From Erythrobacteraceae bacterium (lineage in GTDB: Bacteria > Pseudomonadota > Alphaproteobacteria > Sphingomonadales > Sphingomonadaceae), in NCBI GenBank assembly GCA_027486035.1, contig JAIXPX010000033.1, forward strand, positions 62,001 to 126,000: DNA of 64,000 bases, read 5' to 3'. The translations under genes were made by a program, and so were the position numbers. The stretch's first letter is position 1. The number at the start of each line of letters is the position of its first letter. Positions 49,804-60,602 of this stretch are shown piece after piece. Below the pieces are notes generated by a model that ran no database searches, had not been told where the DNA came from, and saw only the letters and a list, made by a program, of their open reading frames with translations.

Positions 49804-52656
49804 ATGACCAACCGTTTTGCCGCAGCCAGCCTGTCGGCCCTCGCGCTTGCGCTCGCCGCACCGTTCTCACCCGCCATGGCCCAGACCAAGTCCGCCGCCA
49901 CGCCCGCCGGTCCGCAGGCGACCGCCGACCTCACCTCGCTGGTCGATCAGGTGAAGATCCCCTACGAGGAGTTCAAGCTCGCAAATGGCCTCACCGTCAT
50001 CGTCCACGAAGACCGCAAGGCACCGATCGTCGGAGTCGCGGTGTGGTACAATGTCGGCTCCAAGGACGAGCCCACCGGCAAGACCGGCTTTGCCCACCTG
50101 TTCGAGCACCTGATGTTCAACGGCTCGGAAAACGCGCCGCAGGACTACTTCCAGTACCTCGCCGAAATGGGCGCGACCGATTACAACGGCACCACCAATT
50201 TCGACCGCACCAACTACTTCCAGACCATCCCCCGCCCCGCGCTCGAGCGTGCGCTCTGGCTGGAAAGCGACCGCATGGGCTACCTGCTCGGCGCGGTGAC
50301 GCAGGAGAAGCTCGATAACCAGCGCGGCGTGGTGCAGAACGAGAAGCGTCAGGGCGACAACCAGCCCGGCGGCCTAGTGTTCTACGAAGTGCTCAAGCAG
50401 ATCTTCCCCGAAGGCCACCCCTACCGCCACAATGTGATCGGATCGATGGCCGATCTCGACAGCGCCTCGCTCGAGGACGTGAAGACCTGGTTCCGCGACA
50501 AGTACGGCCCCAACAACGCGACGCTGGTGCTCGCCGGCGACATCTCGCCTGCCGAAGCGCGCCCGATGGTCGAGAAGTATTTCGGCCCGATCAAGGCTGG
50601 CCCAGTGAATGATCCCGCACAGGCCGCCATCCCCACCCTCGCCGCGCCGGTGCGCACGGTGATGAAAGATCAGGTCGCCGCCACCGTCGTTCAGAAGTAC
50701 TGGCCCGCGCCGGGCCTCGCCGACAAGGACCGCGCCGCGCTGGCGATGGGCGCCGGGATCCTCGGCGGCCTCGCTTCGAGCCGCCTCGACGAGGTGCTGG
50801 TGCGCAACGAGAAGCTCGCCGTCAACGTCTCGGCCAGCACCTTCGACTTCCAGCGCGTGGGCGCGATTACCGTCAACGCGGTCCTGCGCCCCGGTGTCGA
50901 GCTTGCTACGCTCGAGAAGCGGCTTGACGAGGTGATCGCCGATTTCCTCGCCAAGGGCCCGACCGAGGACGAAGTGCGCCGCGCCTCGACCAGCAGCGTT
51001 GCCGAAACGATCCGCGGGCTTGAGCAGGTCGGCGGCTTCAGCGGCAAGGCGGTGACGCTCGCCGAAGGCAAGGTGCTGGCGGGCGACACCTCGTTCTACA
51101 GCAAGGATCTCAAGCGCTTCGCCACGGTCACCCCGGCCGAAGTGCGCAATGTGCTGTCCACCTGGATGAGCCGCCCTGCCTTCACCCTGATCCTCCAGCC
51201 GGGGCCGCGCGATGCGACCTACGAGGAAGCCGCCTCGGTCGGCGCCAAGGGCGCCAACGCCTCGGAGCGCGACCGTTCGGCCGAGACGCTGACCGTCACC
51301 ACCGAACGTCCCAAGCCCGCCTTCTCGGGCGAGGCGAAGCTCGACTTCCCGACGCTCGAGCGGGCAACGCTCAAGAACGGGATGAAGGTCACCTATGCCC
51401 GCCGCACCGCGGTGCCGGCGACCTATGTCGCGATGAGCTTCAACGCAGGCAATGCCGCTGATCCGGCGGACAAGACCGGCCTTGCAGGCCTCGCGCTCGG
51501 CTTGTTCGACGAGGGCACCACCAGCCTCACCTCGCAGCAGATTGCCGAGGCGGGCGAGCGTCTGGGCGCCACGATCTCGGCCGGTGGCGGGGATGACCGT
51601 TCGACCTTCACCCTCTCGGCACTGACCGCCAACCTCGCGCCCTCGCTCGACCTGATGCGCCAGGTGATGCGCGAGCCGACCTTCAAGGCGGAAGACCTCG
51701 AGCGGGTGCGCACGCAGACCCTGACCGGCATCCGCCAGTCGATGCGCTCGCCGCAGGGCATCGCCCAGCGCGTGCTCAGCCCCGAACTGTTCGGCACCGG
51801 CCCCTATGCCGGGGTCAGCACCGTCAAGAGCGTCTCCAGCATCACCCGCGACGACCTCGTCGCCTTCAAGGATAGCTGGATCCGTCCTGACAACGGCGAG
51901 GTCTTCGTGATCTCGGACAAGCCGCTGGCCGAGGTGATGAAGTCGCTTAACGCCGCTTTCGGCGACTGGAAGGCACCCGCCGCGCCCAAGGGCACCAAGG
52001 CCTTCGCCGCCAACCCGGTCGCCAAGGGCAACCGCATCATCCTGATCAACCGTCCCAACTCGCCGCAGAGCGTGATCTTGGGCGCGCAGATCATCCCGGT
52101 CAATGCGGGCGATCCGGCCTTCATTGCCTTCAACGCCGCCAACAACTCGCTGGGCGGCAACTTCCTTGCGCGCCTCAACATGAACCTGCGCGAGACCAAG
52201 GGCTGGAGTTACGGCGTGCGCGGGGCGACCCAGGCGCGCGAGAAGGCGGTGATCTACGGCATCCAGGCCCCCGTCCAGGCTGACCGCACCGGGGACTCGC
52301 TCGCCGAGATGATCCGCGAGACCAAGGAGTTCCTGACCGTCAAGGGCGTGACCAAGGACGAGCTCGACCGCAACATCGCCTCCGAAGTGGGCGCGCTGCC
52401 AGGCCGCTTCGAGACCTCGCCCGCAGTGCTCGGCGCAATGCAGAGCAACGCGCTGTACGGCCGCCCCGACGACTATCAGGAGAAGCTTGCGGGGATCTAC
52501 ACCGCGCAGACCGTGGCGAGCCTCGATGCCGCCGCCCGCGCTGCGCTCGACACCGACAAATTCGTCTGGGTGGTGGTGGGCGACGCCAGCAAGGTGCGCG
52601 CCCAGCTCGAACCGCTCGGCCTGCCGATCGAGCAGCGCGAGATGGAAAGCGAGTAA
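49804..52656 (+). CDS. Periplasmic M16 zinc metallopeptidase, two-domain
   Basis: A 950-residue pitrilysin-family protein. Signal peptide (MTNRFAAASLSALALALAAPFSPAMAQ), then an active M16 domain with the inverted zinc motif HLFEH at residues 98-102 and the downstream Glu region QRGVVQNEKRQ. The second M16 half has lost the motif (KTGLAGLALGLFDEGT), the usual active/inactive pair. It degrades peptides in a closed chamber. Probably co-transcribed with the acylase gene. Confidence 0.92.
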   Translation: MTNRFAAASLSALALALAAPFSPAMAQTKSAATPAGPQATADLTSLVDQVKIPYEEFKLANGLTVIVHEDRKAPIVGVAVWYNVGSKDEPTGKTGFAHLFEHLMFNGSENAPQDYFQYLAEMGATDYNGTTNFDRTNYFQTIPRPALERALWLESDRMGYLLGAVTQEKLDNQRGVVQNEKRQGDNQPGGLVFYEVLKQIFPEGHPYRHNVIGSMADLDSASLEDVKTWFRDKYGPNNATLVLAGDISPAEARPMVEKYFGPIKAGPVNDPAQAAIPTLAAPVRTVMKDQVAATVVQKYWPAPGLADKDRAALAMGAGILGGLASSRLDEVLVRNEKLAVNVSASTFDFQRVGAITVNAVLRPGVELATLEKRLDEVIADFLAKGPTEDEVRRASTSSVAETIRGLEQVGGFSGKAVTLAEGKVLAGDTSFYSKDLKRFATVTPAEVRNVLSTWMSRPAFTLILQPGPRDATYEEAASVGAKGANASERDRSAETLTVTTERPKPAFSGEAKLDFPTLERATLKNGMKVTYARRTAVPATYVAMSFNAGNAADPADKTGLAGLALGLFDEGTTSLTSQQIAEAGERLGATISAGGGDDRSTFTLSALTANLAPSLDLMRQVMREPTFKAEDLERVRTQTLTGIRQSMRSPQGIAQRVLSPELFGTGPYAGVSTVKSVSSITRDDLVAFKDSWIRPDNGEVFVISDKPLAEVMKSLNAAFGDWKAPAAPKGTKAFAANPVAKGNRIILINRPNSPQSVILGAQIIPVNAGDPAFIAFNAANNSLGGNFLARLNMNLRETKGWSYGVRGATQAREKAVIYGIQAPVQADRTGDSLAEMIRETKEFLTVKGVTKDELDRNIASEVGALPGRFETSPAVLGAMQSNALYGRPDDYQEKLAGIYTAQTVASLDAAARAALDTDKFVWVVVGDASKVRAQLEPLGLPIEQREMESE

Positions 52657-52773
52657 GAATATCGGCAGCGCGCTTCGACCGGAATCCGGTTGAAGCGCGC
52701 TGACATCGCTGTAAATAGCACGAGCAGTTGAGCCGGGTCGCCAATGGTCCGGACCTTAAGGAGGAGATGGATC

Positions 52774-53073
52774 ATGTCCGTTGCAGGCACCTACAAGACC
52801 ACCGTCAAGAGCCCGATGGGCGATCAGACCGGCACCCTCACCGTTGTTCCCGATGGCGACACCTTCTCGGGCTCGCTGGTCGGCAGCCTCGGCTCGATGG
52901 ACATTGCCGGCGGCACCATCGAGGGCAACACCATCAAGTGGAAGATGAACATGGTCGTCCCCATGCCGATGACGCTCGATTGCGAAGCGACCATCGATGG
53001 CGACGCCCTGACCGGCTCGGTCAATGCCGGCGCTTTCGGCGCCATGCCGCTGTCGGGCACCCGCGAGGGCTGA
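52774..53073 (+). CDS. Small beta-rich protein of unknown function
   Basis: A 99-residue protein made almost wholly of short beta-strand repeats (TYKTTVKSPMGDQTGTLTV, GDTFSGSLVGSLGSMDI, GNTIKWKMNMVVPMPMTL, GDALTGSVNAGAFGAMPL). It has a strong AAGGAGGAG site, no signal peptide and no cysteine beyond one. A similar domain appears in other alphaproteobacteria beside catabolic genes, but I cannot assign a function. It has its own terminator. Confidence 0.8.
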   Translation: MSVAGTYKTTVKSPMGDQTGTLTVVPDGDTFSGSLVGSLGSMDIAGGTIEGNTIKWKMNMVVPMPMTLDCEATIDGDALTGSVNAGAFGAMPLSGTREG

Positions 53074-53096
53074 TCGCCCGCGCCATGACGGCTTCG

Positions 53097-53132
53097 AAAA
53101 GCCGCCGGGGTTCGCGCCCCGGCGGCTTTTTT
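53097..53132 (+). terminator. Strong intrinsic terminator after the small protein gene
   Basis: GCCGCCGGGG / CCCCGGCGGC 10-bp stem with TTCGCG loop, AAAA before and TTTTTT after. Confidence 0.92.
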
Positions 53133-53264
53133 CTTGCGCCCTCCCCTTCCCCCTTCCGACCAAGGTCTAGCTATCGCCGCGCGCCCTAAAGCGCGACTTT
53201 GCAGGCCTCGGCACATGCGGCATGATCGCCGCTGAGGACCGGGCGCACAAACGGGAGAGCGATT

Positions 53265-54935
53265 ATGGCAACGGCATCTGACGGGGCGCTGCCCAAGCAT
53301 CACGAGGCCACAGGGACCGAAAAGCGCGTCATCCTTGCCTCGTCGTTGGGGACGGTGTTCGAGTGGTATGACTTCTACCTCTACGGCCTGCTGGCGACCG
53401 TTATTTCGGCGCAATTCTTCTCCGGGGTGAACGAGACCACCGGCTTCATCTTCGCGCTCGCAGCCTTCGCCGCCGGTTTCGCGGTGCGGCCCTTCGGCGC
53501 GCTGGTGTTCGGGCGGCTGGGCGATCTGGTGGGGCGCAAATACACCTTCCTTGTCACGATGGGCCTCATGGGCGCGGCGACTTTCACCGTGGGCGTGCTG
53601 CCTTCCTATGCCAGCATCGGCGTGGCAGCGCCCGTCATGCTGATCGGTCTGCGCCTGATCCAGGGCCTCGCTCTGGGCGGCGAATATGGGGGTGCTGCCA
53701 CCTACGTTGCCGAACATGCGCCCAACAACAAGCGCGGGCTCTATACCAGTTTCATCCAGACCACCGCGACGCTCGGCCTGTTTGCGGCGCTGCTGGTGGT
53801 GATCGGCACCCGCACGATGATCGGCGAGGAAGCCTTCAAGGCATGGGGCTGGCGCGTGCCATTCCTGGTTTCGGCCATCCTTCTGGGCGTGTCGATGTGG
53901 ATCCGCCTGCAGCTGCAGGAAAGCCCAGTGTTCCAGAAGATGAAGGAAGAAGGCACCAATTCCAAGGCGCCAATTTCCGAGGCTTTCGGCAACTGGAAGA
54001 ACGGCCGCTGGGCGTTGATCGCGCTACTCGGCGCGGTCGCAGGACAGGCGGTGGTGTGGTACACCGGCCAGTTCTACGCCCTGTTTTTCCTTGAAAAGAT
54101 GCTGATGGTGGACGGGGCGACGACCAATATCCTGATCGCCGTCGCGCTCGCCATAGGCACGCCTTTCTTCATCTTCTTCGGCTGGCTGTCGGACCGGATC
54201 GGACGGAAGAAAATCATCTTGGCCGGCTGCGCGCTGGCGGCGGTGAGCTACTTCCCGGCCTTCCACCTGCTGACCGAAGCGGCCAACCCGGCGCTCGCCC
54301 GGGCGCAGGCCGCGGCACCCGTCAGCGTCATCGTCAACGATGCCGATTGCTCGGTGCAGTTCGACCCCATCGGCAAGAACAAGTTCGATGCCAAGAGCTG
54401 CGACATCGCCAAGTCCTTCCTCGCCAAGAGCGCGGTGAGCTACACCAAGCTCGAGGCGCGGGCGGGCAGCATCGCCGAGGTCAGGATCGGCGCGCGCACC
54501 TTCATCGCGCCCGATCCGGCAAAGGTCACGGGCGAGGAACGCAAACTTGCCATCGCCGCCTTCCAGGACGAGCTGAAGACCGCTCTGGCCGGCGCGGGCT
54601 ACCCCGCCAAGGCCGATCCAGCCGCGATCGACACGCCGGTCGTGATTGCGGTGCTCACCTACCTCGTGCTGCTGGTGACGATGGTCTACGGCCCGATTGC
54701 GGCGCTGCTGGTGGAACTGTTCCCGACCCGCATCCGCTACACCGCGATGAGCCTGCCCTATCATATCGGGAATGGCTGGTTCGGCGGCTTCCTGCCGACC
54801 ACCGCCTTTGCGATGGTCGCGGCTACCGGGGATATCTACTACGGCCTGTGGTACCCGATCATCATCTGCGTGCTGACGGTGGTTGCTGGACTGCTGTTCC
54901 TGCCCGAGACCTTCCGCCGCGATATCGACCAGTAA
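53265..54935 (+). CDS. MFS transporter of the metabolite:H+ symporter (MHS) type
   Basis: A 556-residue transporter with 12 predicted helices. Signatures are SLGTVFEWYDFYLYG in helix 1, RPFGALVFGRLGDLVGRKYTF between helices 2 and 3, and RLIQGLALGGEYGGAATYVAEHAP. Between about residues 340 and 455 a soluble segment of about 115 residues is inserted between two helices of the C-terminal half, with two cysteines (NDADCSV, AKSCDI). MHS members carry carboxylates, betaine or similar; its 3-base convergence with acs is only weakly suggestive of acetate or related acids. Confidence 0.88.
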   Translation: MATASDGALPKHHEATGTEKRVILASSLGTVFEWYDFYLYGLLATVISAQFFSGVNETTGFIFALAAFAAGFAVRPFGALVFGRLGDLVGRKYTFLVTMGLMGAATFTVGVLPSYASIGVAAPVMLIGLRLIQGLALGGEYGGAATYVAEHAPNNKRGLYTSFIQTTATLGLFAALLVVIGTRTMIGEEAFKAWGWRVPFLVSAILLGVSMWIRLQLQESPVFQKMKEEGTNSKAPISEAFGNWKNGRWALIALLGAVAGQAVVWYTGQFYALFFLEKMLMVDGATTNILIAVALAIGTPFFIFFGWLSDRIGRKKIILAGCALAAVSYFPAFHLLTEAANPALARAQAAAPVSVIVNDADCSVQFDPIGKNKFDAKSCDIAKSFLAKSAVSYTKLEARAGSIAEVRIGARTFIAPDPAKVTGEERKLAIAAFQDELKTALAGAGYPAKADPAAIDTPVVIAVLTYLVLLVTMVYGPIAALLVELFPTRIRYTAMSLPYHIGNGWFGGFLPTTAFAMVAATGDIYYGLWYPIIICVLTVVAGLLFLPETFRRDIDQ

Positions 54936-54938
54936 ACG

Positions 54939-56864
<1,926 letters not shown>

Positions 56865-57053
56865 CTCGACTCTCCCTTGTTCTGGCCCCGTTGACCTCAG
56901 GCTAGCACCCGAGCCCCCCTCAGACAAAGGTCTTACAACCATCCGCTAACTGTCCCTGCCCTGCCCTGCCCAGGCAGCATTCTGCCGGGGGATCGGAAAA
57001 GGATGGGAGAGTTCTATCTTTTCACAGGGGAGGGAAGCGGCCCGGTCCGTTGC

Positions 57054-57121
57054 CCCCCTGTAGACAGGCCAAAACGCGATGTTTCACGTGAAACATCGCG
57101 TTTTGGCCTGTCTACAGGGGG
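57054..57121. repeat. 68-bp perfect palindrome centred on parS
   Basis: Two 34-base arms are exact complements with no spacer. The outer arms begin CCCCCTGTAGACAGGCC; the centre is CACGTG. It could form a cruciform or, as RNA, a long hairpin. It is far larger than the parS core needs. Confidence 0.95.
57080..57095. promoter_or_regulatory. parS centromere site (ParB binding)
   Basis: TGTTTCACGTGAAACA matches the near-universal bacterial chromosomal parS consensus TGTTNCACGTGAAACA exactly. ParB loads here as a CTP-dependent clamp. parS sites usually cluster near the replication origin, so this window probably lies in the origin-proximal domain. I found no second copy in the window. Confidence 0.93.
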
Positions 57122-57210
57122 TCTGGAGGGGGTCTGAACCGGCCTGGCCGGGGTCTGGCCGCATCTGGCACCCCGCACAAGGCCGGCAAGACCGCGCGGG
57201 AGCAGGCCAC

Positions 57211-57242
57211 AAAAAAGCCCCGCCGGCAGCGCCGGCGGGGCC
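57211..57242 (-). terminator. Intrinsic terminator downstream of the ompW remnant
   Basis: GCCCCGCCGGC / GCCGGCGGGGC 11-bp stem with a short AGC loop; on the minus strand it is followed by TTTTTTGTGG. It ends leftward transcription from ompW. Confidence 0.88.
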
Positions 57243-57278
57243 CGAGTGTGACCGCCCGTGATCGGGGGAGGCGGACGG

Positions 57279-57534
57279 TCAGAAGCGGAAGGCAAGCCCG
57301 GCGCTGATCACCCATGGATCGAGCTTGTGCTCGGTCTCGATCGCCAGCGTGTTCCCGACAAACCGGCGCGCGGTGGTGTCGATGAAATAGCGCTTCACAT
57401 CGACACTCAGCGCAAGGCCGCTATCGTTCACCGGCAGGTCGACGCCGGCCTGAAGCGCCATGCCGAATTCGTCCGACAGGTCGGTCTTCGTGACCCCGAG
57501 CGGCCGCGTCGCCAAGCATCACTAGTCGTTTCAT
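57279..57534 (-). pseudogene. ompW: Internally deleted ompW (outer-membrane protein W family)
   Basis: The last 60-70 codons encode an OmpW C-terminus (QAGVDLPVNDSGLALSVDVKRYFIDT, then DPWVISAGLAFRF with terminal Phe). An ATG at 57534 with AAGGA upstream starts MKRLVMLGDAAA, like the beginning of an OmpW signal peptide, but in a different frame. Roughly 120 codons between are missing, so the gene cannot make a barrel. The promoter side (FNR box) and the terminator are intact. An assembly error is the main alternative. Confidence 0.75.
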
Positions 57535-57631
57535 TATCCCGTCCTTCATCGGCAGCATTGGCCGCGCCCATGCGGCCCAGGGTGGTTGCTGCCTGTGAGG
57601 GCCCGATAACCCCAGCCGCCCGGCCTTCTCA

Positions 57632-57645
57632 TTGATCGGGATCAA
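57632..57645. promoter_or_regulatory. FNR/FnrL-type box
   Basis: TTGATCGGGATCAA is a perfect match to TTGAT-N4-ATCAA. It lies about 105 bases upstream of the ompW start and 140 bases upstream of hemN, in their shared divergent region. Both genes are classical oxygen-responsive FNR targets in other bacteria. Confidence 0.8.
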
Positions 57646-57786
57646 AGACCTTTGCCGCGCCGCAAGCCGGCGCGGCAAGGCGATTGCCACCCCAAGGCCT
57701 GCCACGCGGGCACATGCCGCGAGGACAGGAATCCCAAATTGATCTCGCGCAAAGACGGGGCATGACCGGCGCGCTCTAAGCACCTC

Positions 57787-59097
57787 ATGTGGACATATAT
57801 TCCAGAGCTGCTCGCCACCCCGGTGCCGCGCTACACCAGCTATCCCACGGCCGCCGATTTCGGCCCGCTCGAGGAGGGTCTCACCGAGCGGGCCATCGCG
57901 GCAGCGGACGGCGACATCTCGCTCTACCTGCACATCCCCTTCTGCGAGCAGATCTGCTTCTATTGCGGCTGCAACACCGGCAAATCGGGCAAGCGCGCCC
58001 GGGTCGAGGCCTATCTTGCCGCGCTCCACCAGGAGATCGCCACGGTGGCGAGCCTCCTCCCCGCAAGCGCCCGCGTGCGGCGCGTCGCCTTCGGAGGGGG
58101 CAGCCCCAATGCGATCGAGACCGGCGAGTTTCTCGGCCTGGTCGAGGCGCTCCATGCGCATTTCCCGATGGGCTCGCCATCCTTCTCGATCGAGCTCGAT
58201 CCGCGCAGCCTCACCTCGGGTTGGGCGCAGGCGATCAGCAGCGTCGGCGTCTCGCGCGCCAGCCTCGGCGTGCAGACCTTCGCGGTCCATTGCCAGAAGG
58301 CGATCGGACGCACGCAGTCGCTGGCGATGATCTGCCGCTCGGTCGACTGGCTGCGGGCGGCGGGCGTGCGCTCGCTCAATTTCGACCTGATGTATGGCCT
58401 GCCCCACCAGAGCGAGGCGGATCTCGAGGGCAGCCTCGAATATACCCGCAAGCTGGGTGCGGACCGGGTGGCTGTGTTCGGCTATGCCCATGTGCCCCAT
58501 CTGGTGCCGCGCCAGACGATGATCCCGGAAGGCGCGCTCCCGGGTGCCGCAGCCCGCTTCGCCATGGCGGCCCAGGCCCATGATACGCTGGTGGCCGGCG
58601 GATACCTCCGGGTCGGCTTCGATCACTTTGCCCTCCCCCATGACCCGATGGCGCGTGCGGTGCGCGGCGGCACGCTGCGGCGCAACTTCCAGGGCTTCAC
58701 CGACGACCGCGCCGAGGTGCTGATCGGCCTTGGCGCGAGCGCGATCAGCGGCTTCCCGGGCCTTCTCGCCCAGAACGAGAAGCACACCGGCCGCTACCGC
58801 CAGCTTTCGGGCGAGGGGCGGCTGTCGGCCAGCCACGGCATAGCCCGCAGCCCCGATGACCAGCGCCGCGGGGCGCTGATCGAGGCGCTGCTGTGCCGCG
58901 ACGAGGCCGATATCGCGCCGGATCTTCTGGCGGAGGTCGCCGAGCGCCTGACCCCGTTCCTTGCCGCTGAGCTCGCCCGGCTCGAGGACAGCCGGCTGAC
59001 GATCCTGCCCCGGGGCCTGCCCTATGCCAGGGTGATTGCCGCACTGTTCGACAGCTACCGCGCCGCCACCAAGCGCCGCTTCAGCTCGGCGATCTGA
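57787..59097 (+). CDS. hemN: Oxygen-independent coproporphyrinogen III oxidase (HemN)
   Basis: A 436-residue radical-SAM enzyme that oxidatively decarboxylates coproporphyrinogen III without oxygen in haem (and bacteriochlorophyll) synthesis. The cluster motif is Cys53, Cys57, Cys60 with Cys62 next (HIPFCEQICFYCGCN). PRYTSYPTA at the N-terminus, GGGSPNA, SLGVQTF, NFDLMYGLPHQ and GASAISGF are HemN signatures. The start at 57787 is the only one keeping the N-terminal PRYTSYPTA. FNR control is suggested by the box upstream. Confidence 0.95.
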   Translation: MWTYIPELLATPVPRYTSYPTAADFGPLEEGLTERAIAAADGDISLYLHIPFCEQICFYCGCNTGKSGKRARVEAYLAALHQEIATVASLLPASARVRRVAFGGGSPNAIETGEFLGLVEALHAHFPMGSPSFSIELDPRSLTSGWAQAISSVGVSRASLGVQTFAVHCQKAIGRTQSLAMICRSVDWLRAAGVRSLNFDLMYGLPHQSEADLEGSLEYTRKLGADRVAVFGYAHVPHLVPRQTMIPEGALPGAAARFAMAAQAHDTLVAGGYLRVGFDHFALPHDPMARAVRGGTLRRNFQGFTDDRAEVLIGLGASAISGFPGLLAQNEKHTGRYRQLSGEGRLSASHGIARSPDDQRRGALIEALLCRDEADIAPDLLAEVAERLTPFLAAELARLEDSRLTILPRGLPYARVIAALFDSYRAATKRRFSSAI

Positions 59098-59219
59098 CCC
59101 GCTCTCCCTGCCCCTGCTTGCCAGACAAGCGCTTTGGGCGGATACATCGCCGCAGGAGAGCCCCGGGGGATTCTCCAGGGGGCGCGGGATCCAGGGGATC
59201 CACAGGGGGGAAATACATT

Positions 59220-60575
59220 ATGGCGAATACCGATCACGTTGACCTCAACGGCTTCATGGAAGGCGTCAAGCGGCGCAATCCCTACCAGCCGGAATTCGTC
59301 CAGGCGGTCCAGGAAGTGGCCGAGGACATCTTCGAATTCATTGCCGACAAAGAAGAATATCACGCCCAGCAAATCCTGCGGCGCATCGCGGAACCCGACC
59401 GCGTGGTCTCCTTCCGGGTGTGCTGGGAGGACGACAACGGCAATATCCGCGTGCAGCGCGGCTGGCGCGTCCAGAACAACAATGCGATCGGCCCCTACAA
59501 GGGCGGGATCCGCTTTCACCCCTCGGTCACCGAATCGGTGCTGAAGTTCCTCGCCTTCGAGCAGACCTTCAAGAACGCGCTCACCGGCCTTCCCATGGGC
59601 GGGGGCAAGGGGGGATCGAACTTCAACCCCAAGGGCAAGAGCGTGCGCGAGATCATGCGCTTCTGCCAGTCCTTCATGACCGAACTCTACCGCCACATCG
59701 GCGCCGACATCGACGTGCCGGCGGGCGACATCGGCGTGGGCGGGCGCGAGATCGGCTTCATGTTCGGCCAGTACAAGCGCATCACCAACAACTTCACCGG
59801 CGTTCTGACCGGCAAGGGGCTGGAGTGGGGCGGCTCGCTGATCCGCACCGAGGCGACCGGCTATGGCGCGGTCTATTTCCTCGAGAACATGCTCGCCACC
59901 AAGGGCGAGACCCTTGCAGGCAAGACCGCGGTGATCTCGGGCAGCGGCAATGTCGCCACCCACGCGGCGGAAAAGATCGTGCAGCTCGGCGGCAAGGTCC
60001 TGACCCTGTCCGATAGCGGCGGCTTCATCCATGATCCGGACGGCATCACCCAGGACAAGATCGACTGGGTGAAGACCCACAAGACCCACCGCCGCGGCCG
60101 GATCGAGGAATATGTCGAGGCCTTCCCGCGCGCGACCTTCCATGCCGGCAAGACCCCGTGGGGCGTGCCCTGCGACGTGGCGCTTCCCTGCGCCACCCAG
60201 AACGAGCTGCTCGGCGAGGATGCGAAGACCCTCGTCGCCAATGGCTGCCGTGCCGTCAGCGAAGGCGCGAATATGCCGACCGATCTCGACGGGGTGCACA
60301 CCTTCAAGCACCACAAGATCCTCTATGCGCCGGGCAAGGCCTCGAACGCGGGCGGGGTCGCGGTCTCGGGTCTGGAGATGAGCCAGAACTCCGAACGCCG
60401 GTCGTGGAAGGAGGAGGAACTCCAGCAGATGCTCAAGGACATCATGTCCGGCATCCACAATTCCTGCATCCGCTACGGCGATCAGGGGGGCGGCTATATC
60501 GACTATGTGAAGGGCGCGAATATCGCGGGCTTCAAGAAGGTCGCCGACGCGATGCTGGCCTTCGGGGTGGTGTAG
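59220..60575 (+). CDS. gdhA: NADP-type glutamate dehydrogenase
   Basis: A 451-residue glutamate dehydrogenase converting 2-oxoglutarate and ammonia to glutamate. Motifs: GPYKGGIRFHPSV, GLPMGGGKGGSNF with the catalytic Lys, PAGDIGVGGREIGFMFGQYKR, the cofactor domain VISGSGNVATHAAEK, and EGANMPTDLDG. The hexameric 450-residue length fits the NADP form. Start at 59220 follows AGGGGGG; upstream in-frame starts have no homology. Confidence 0.96.
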   Translation: MANTDHVDLNGFMEGVKRRNPYQPEFVQAVQEVAEDIFEFIADKEEYHAQQILRRIAEPDRVVSFRVCWEDDNGNIRVQRGWRVQNNNAIGPYKGGIRFHPSVTESVLKFLAFEQTFKNALTGLPMGGGKGGSNFNPKGKSVREIMRFCQSFMTELYRHIGADIDVPAGDIGVGGREIGFMFGQYKRITNNFTGVLTGKGLEWGGSLIRTEATGYGAVYFLENMLATKGETLAGKTAVISGSGNVATHAAEKIVQLGGKVLTLSDSGGFIHDPDGITQDKIDWVKTHKTHRRGRIEEYVEAFPRATFHAGKTPWGVPCDVALPCATQNELLGEDAKTLVANGCRAVSEGANMPTDLDGVHTFKHHKILYAPGKASNAGGVAVSGLEMSQNSERRSWKEEELQQMLKDIMSGIHNSCIRYGDQGGGYIDYVKGANIAGFKKVADAMLAFGVV

Positions 60576-60602
60576 CCTCGCGCTGCCCCCGCGGCACACA
60601 GA

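Larger units (their letters stand above)
56865..57278. other. 414-base intergenic region holding parS
   Basis: No gene is visible here. It contains the acs promoter side, the 68-bp palindrome with parS, an 11-bp tandem GGGGGTCTGGA/GGGGGTCTGAA at 57117-57138, and a leftward terminator near 57216-57240. Confidence 0.7.

Noticed and set aside
57079-57261. 60-codon frame beginning MFHVKH over parS.
   Set aside because: The start is simply the parS sequence read as codons, there is no ribosome-binding site, and the rest runs through the palindrome and terminator.
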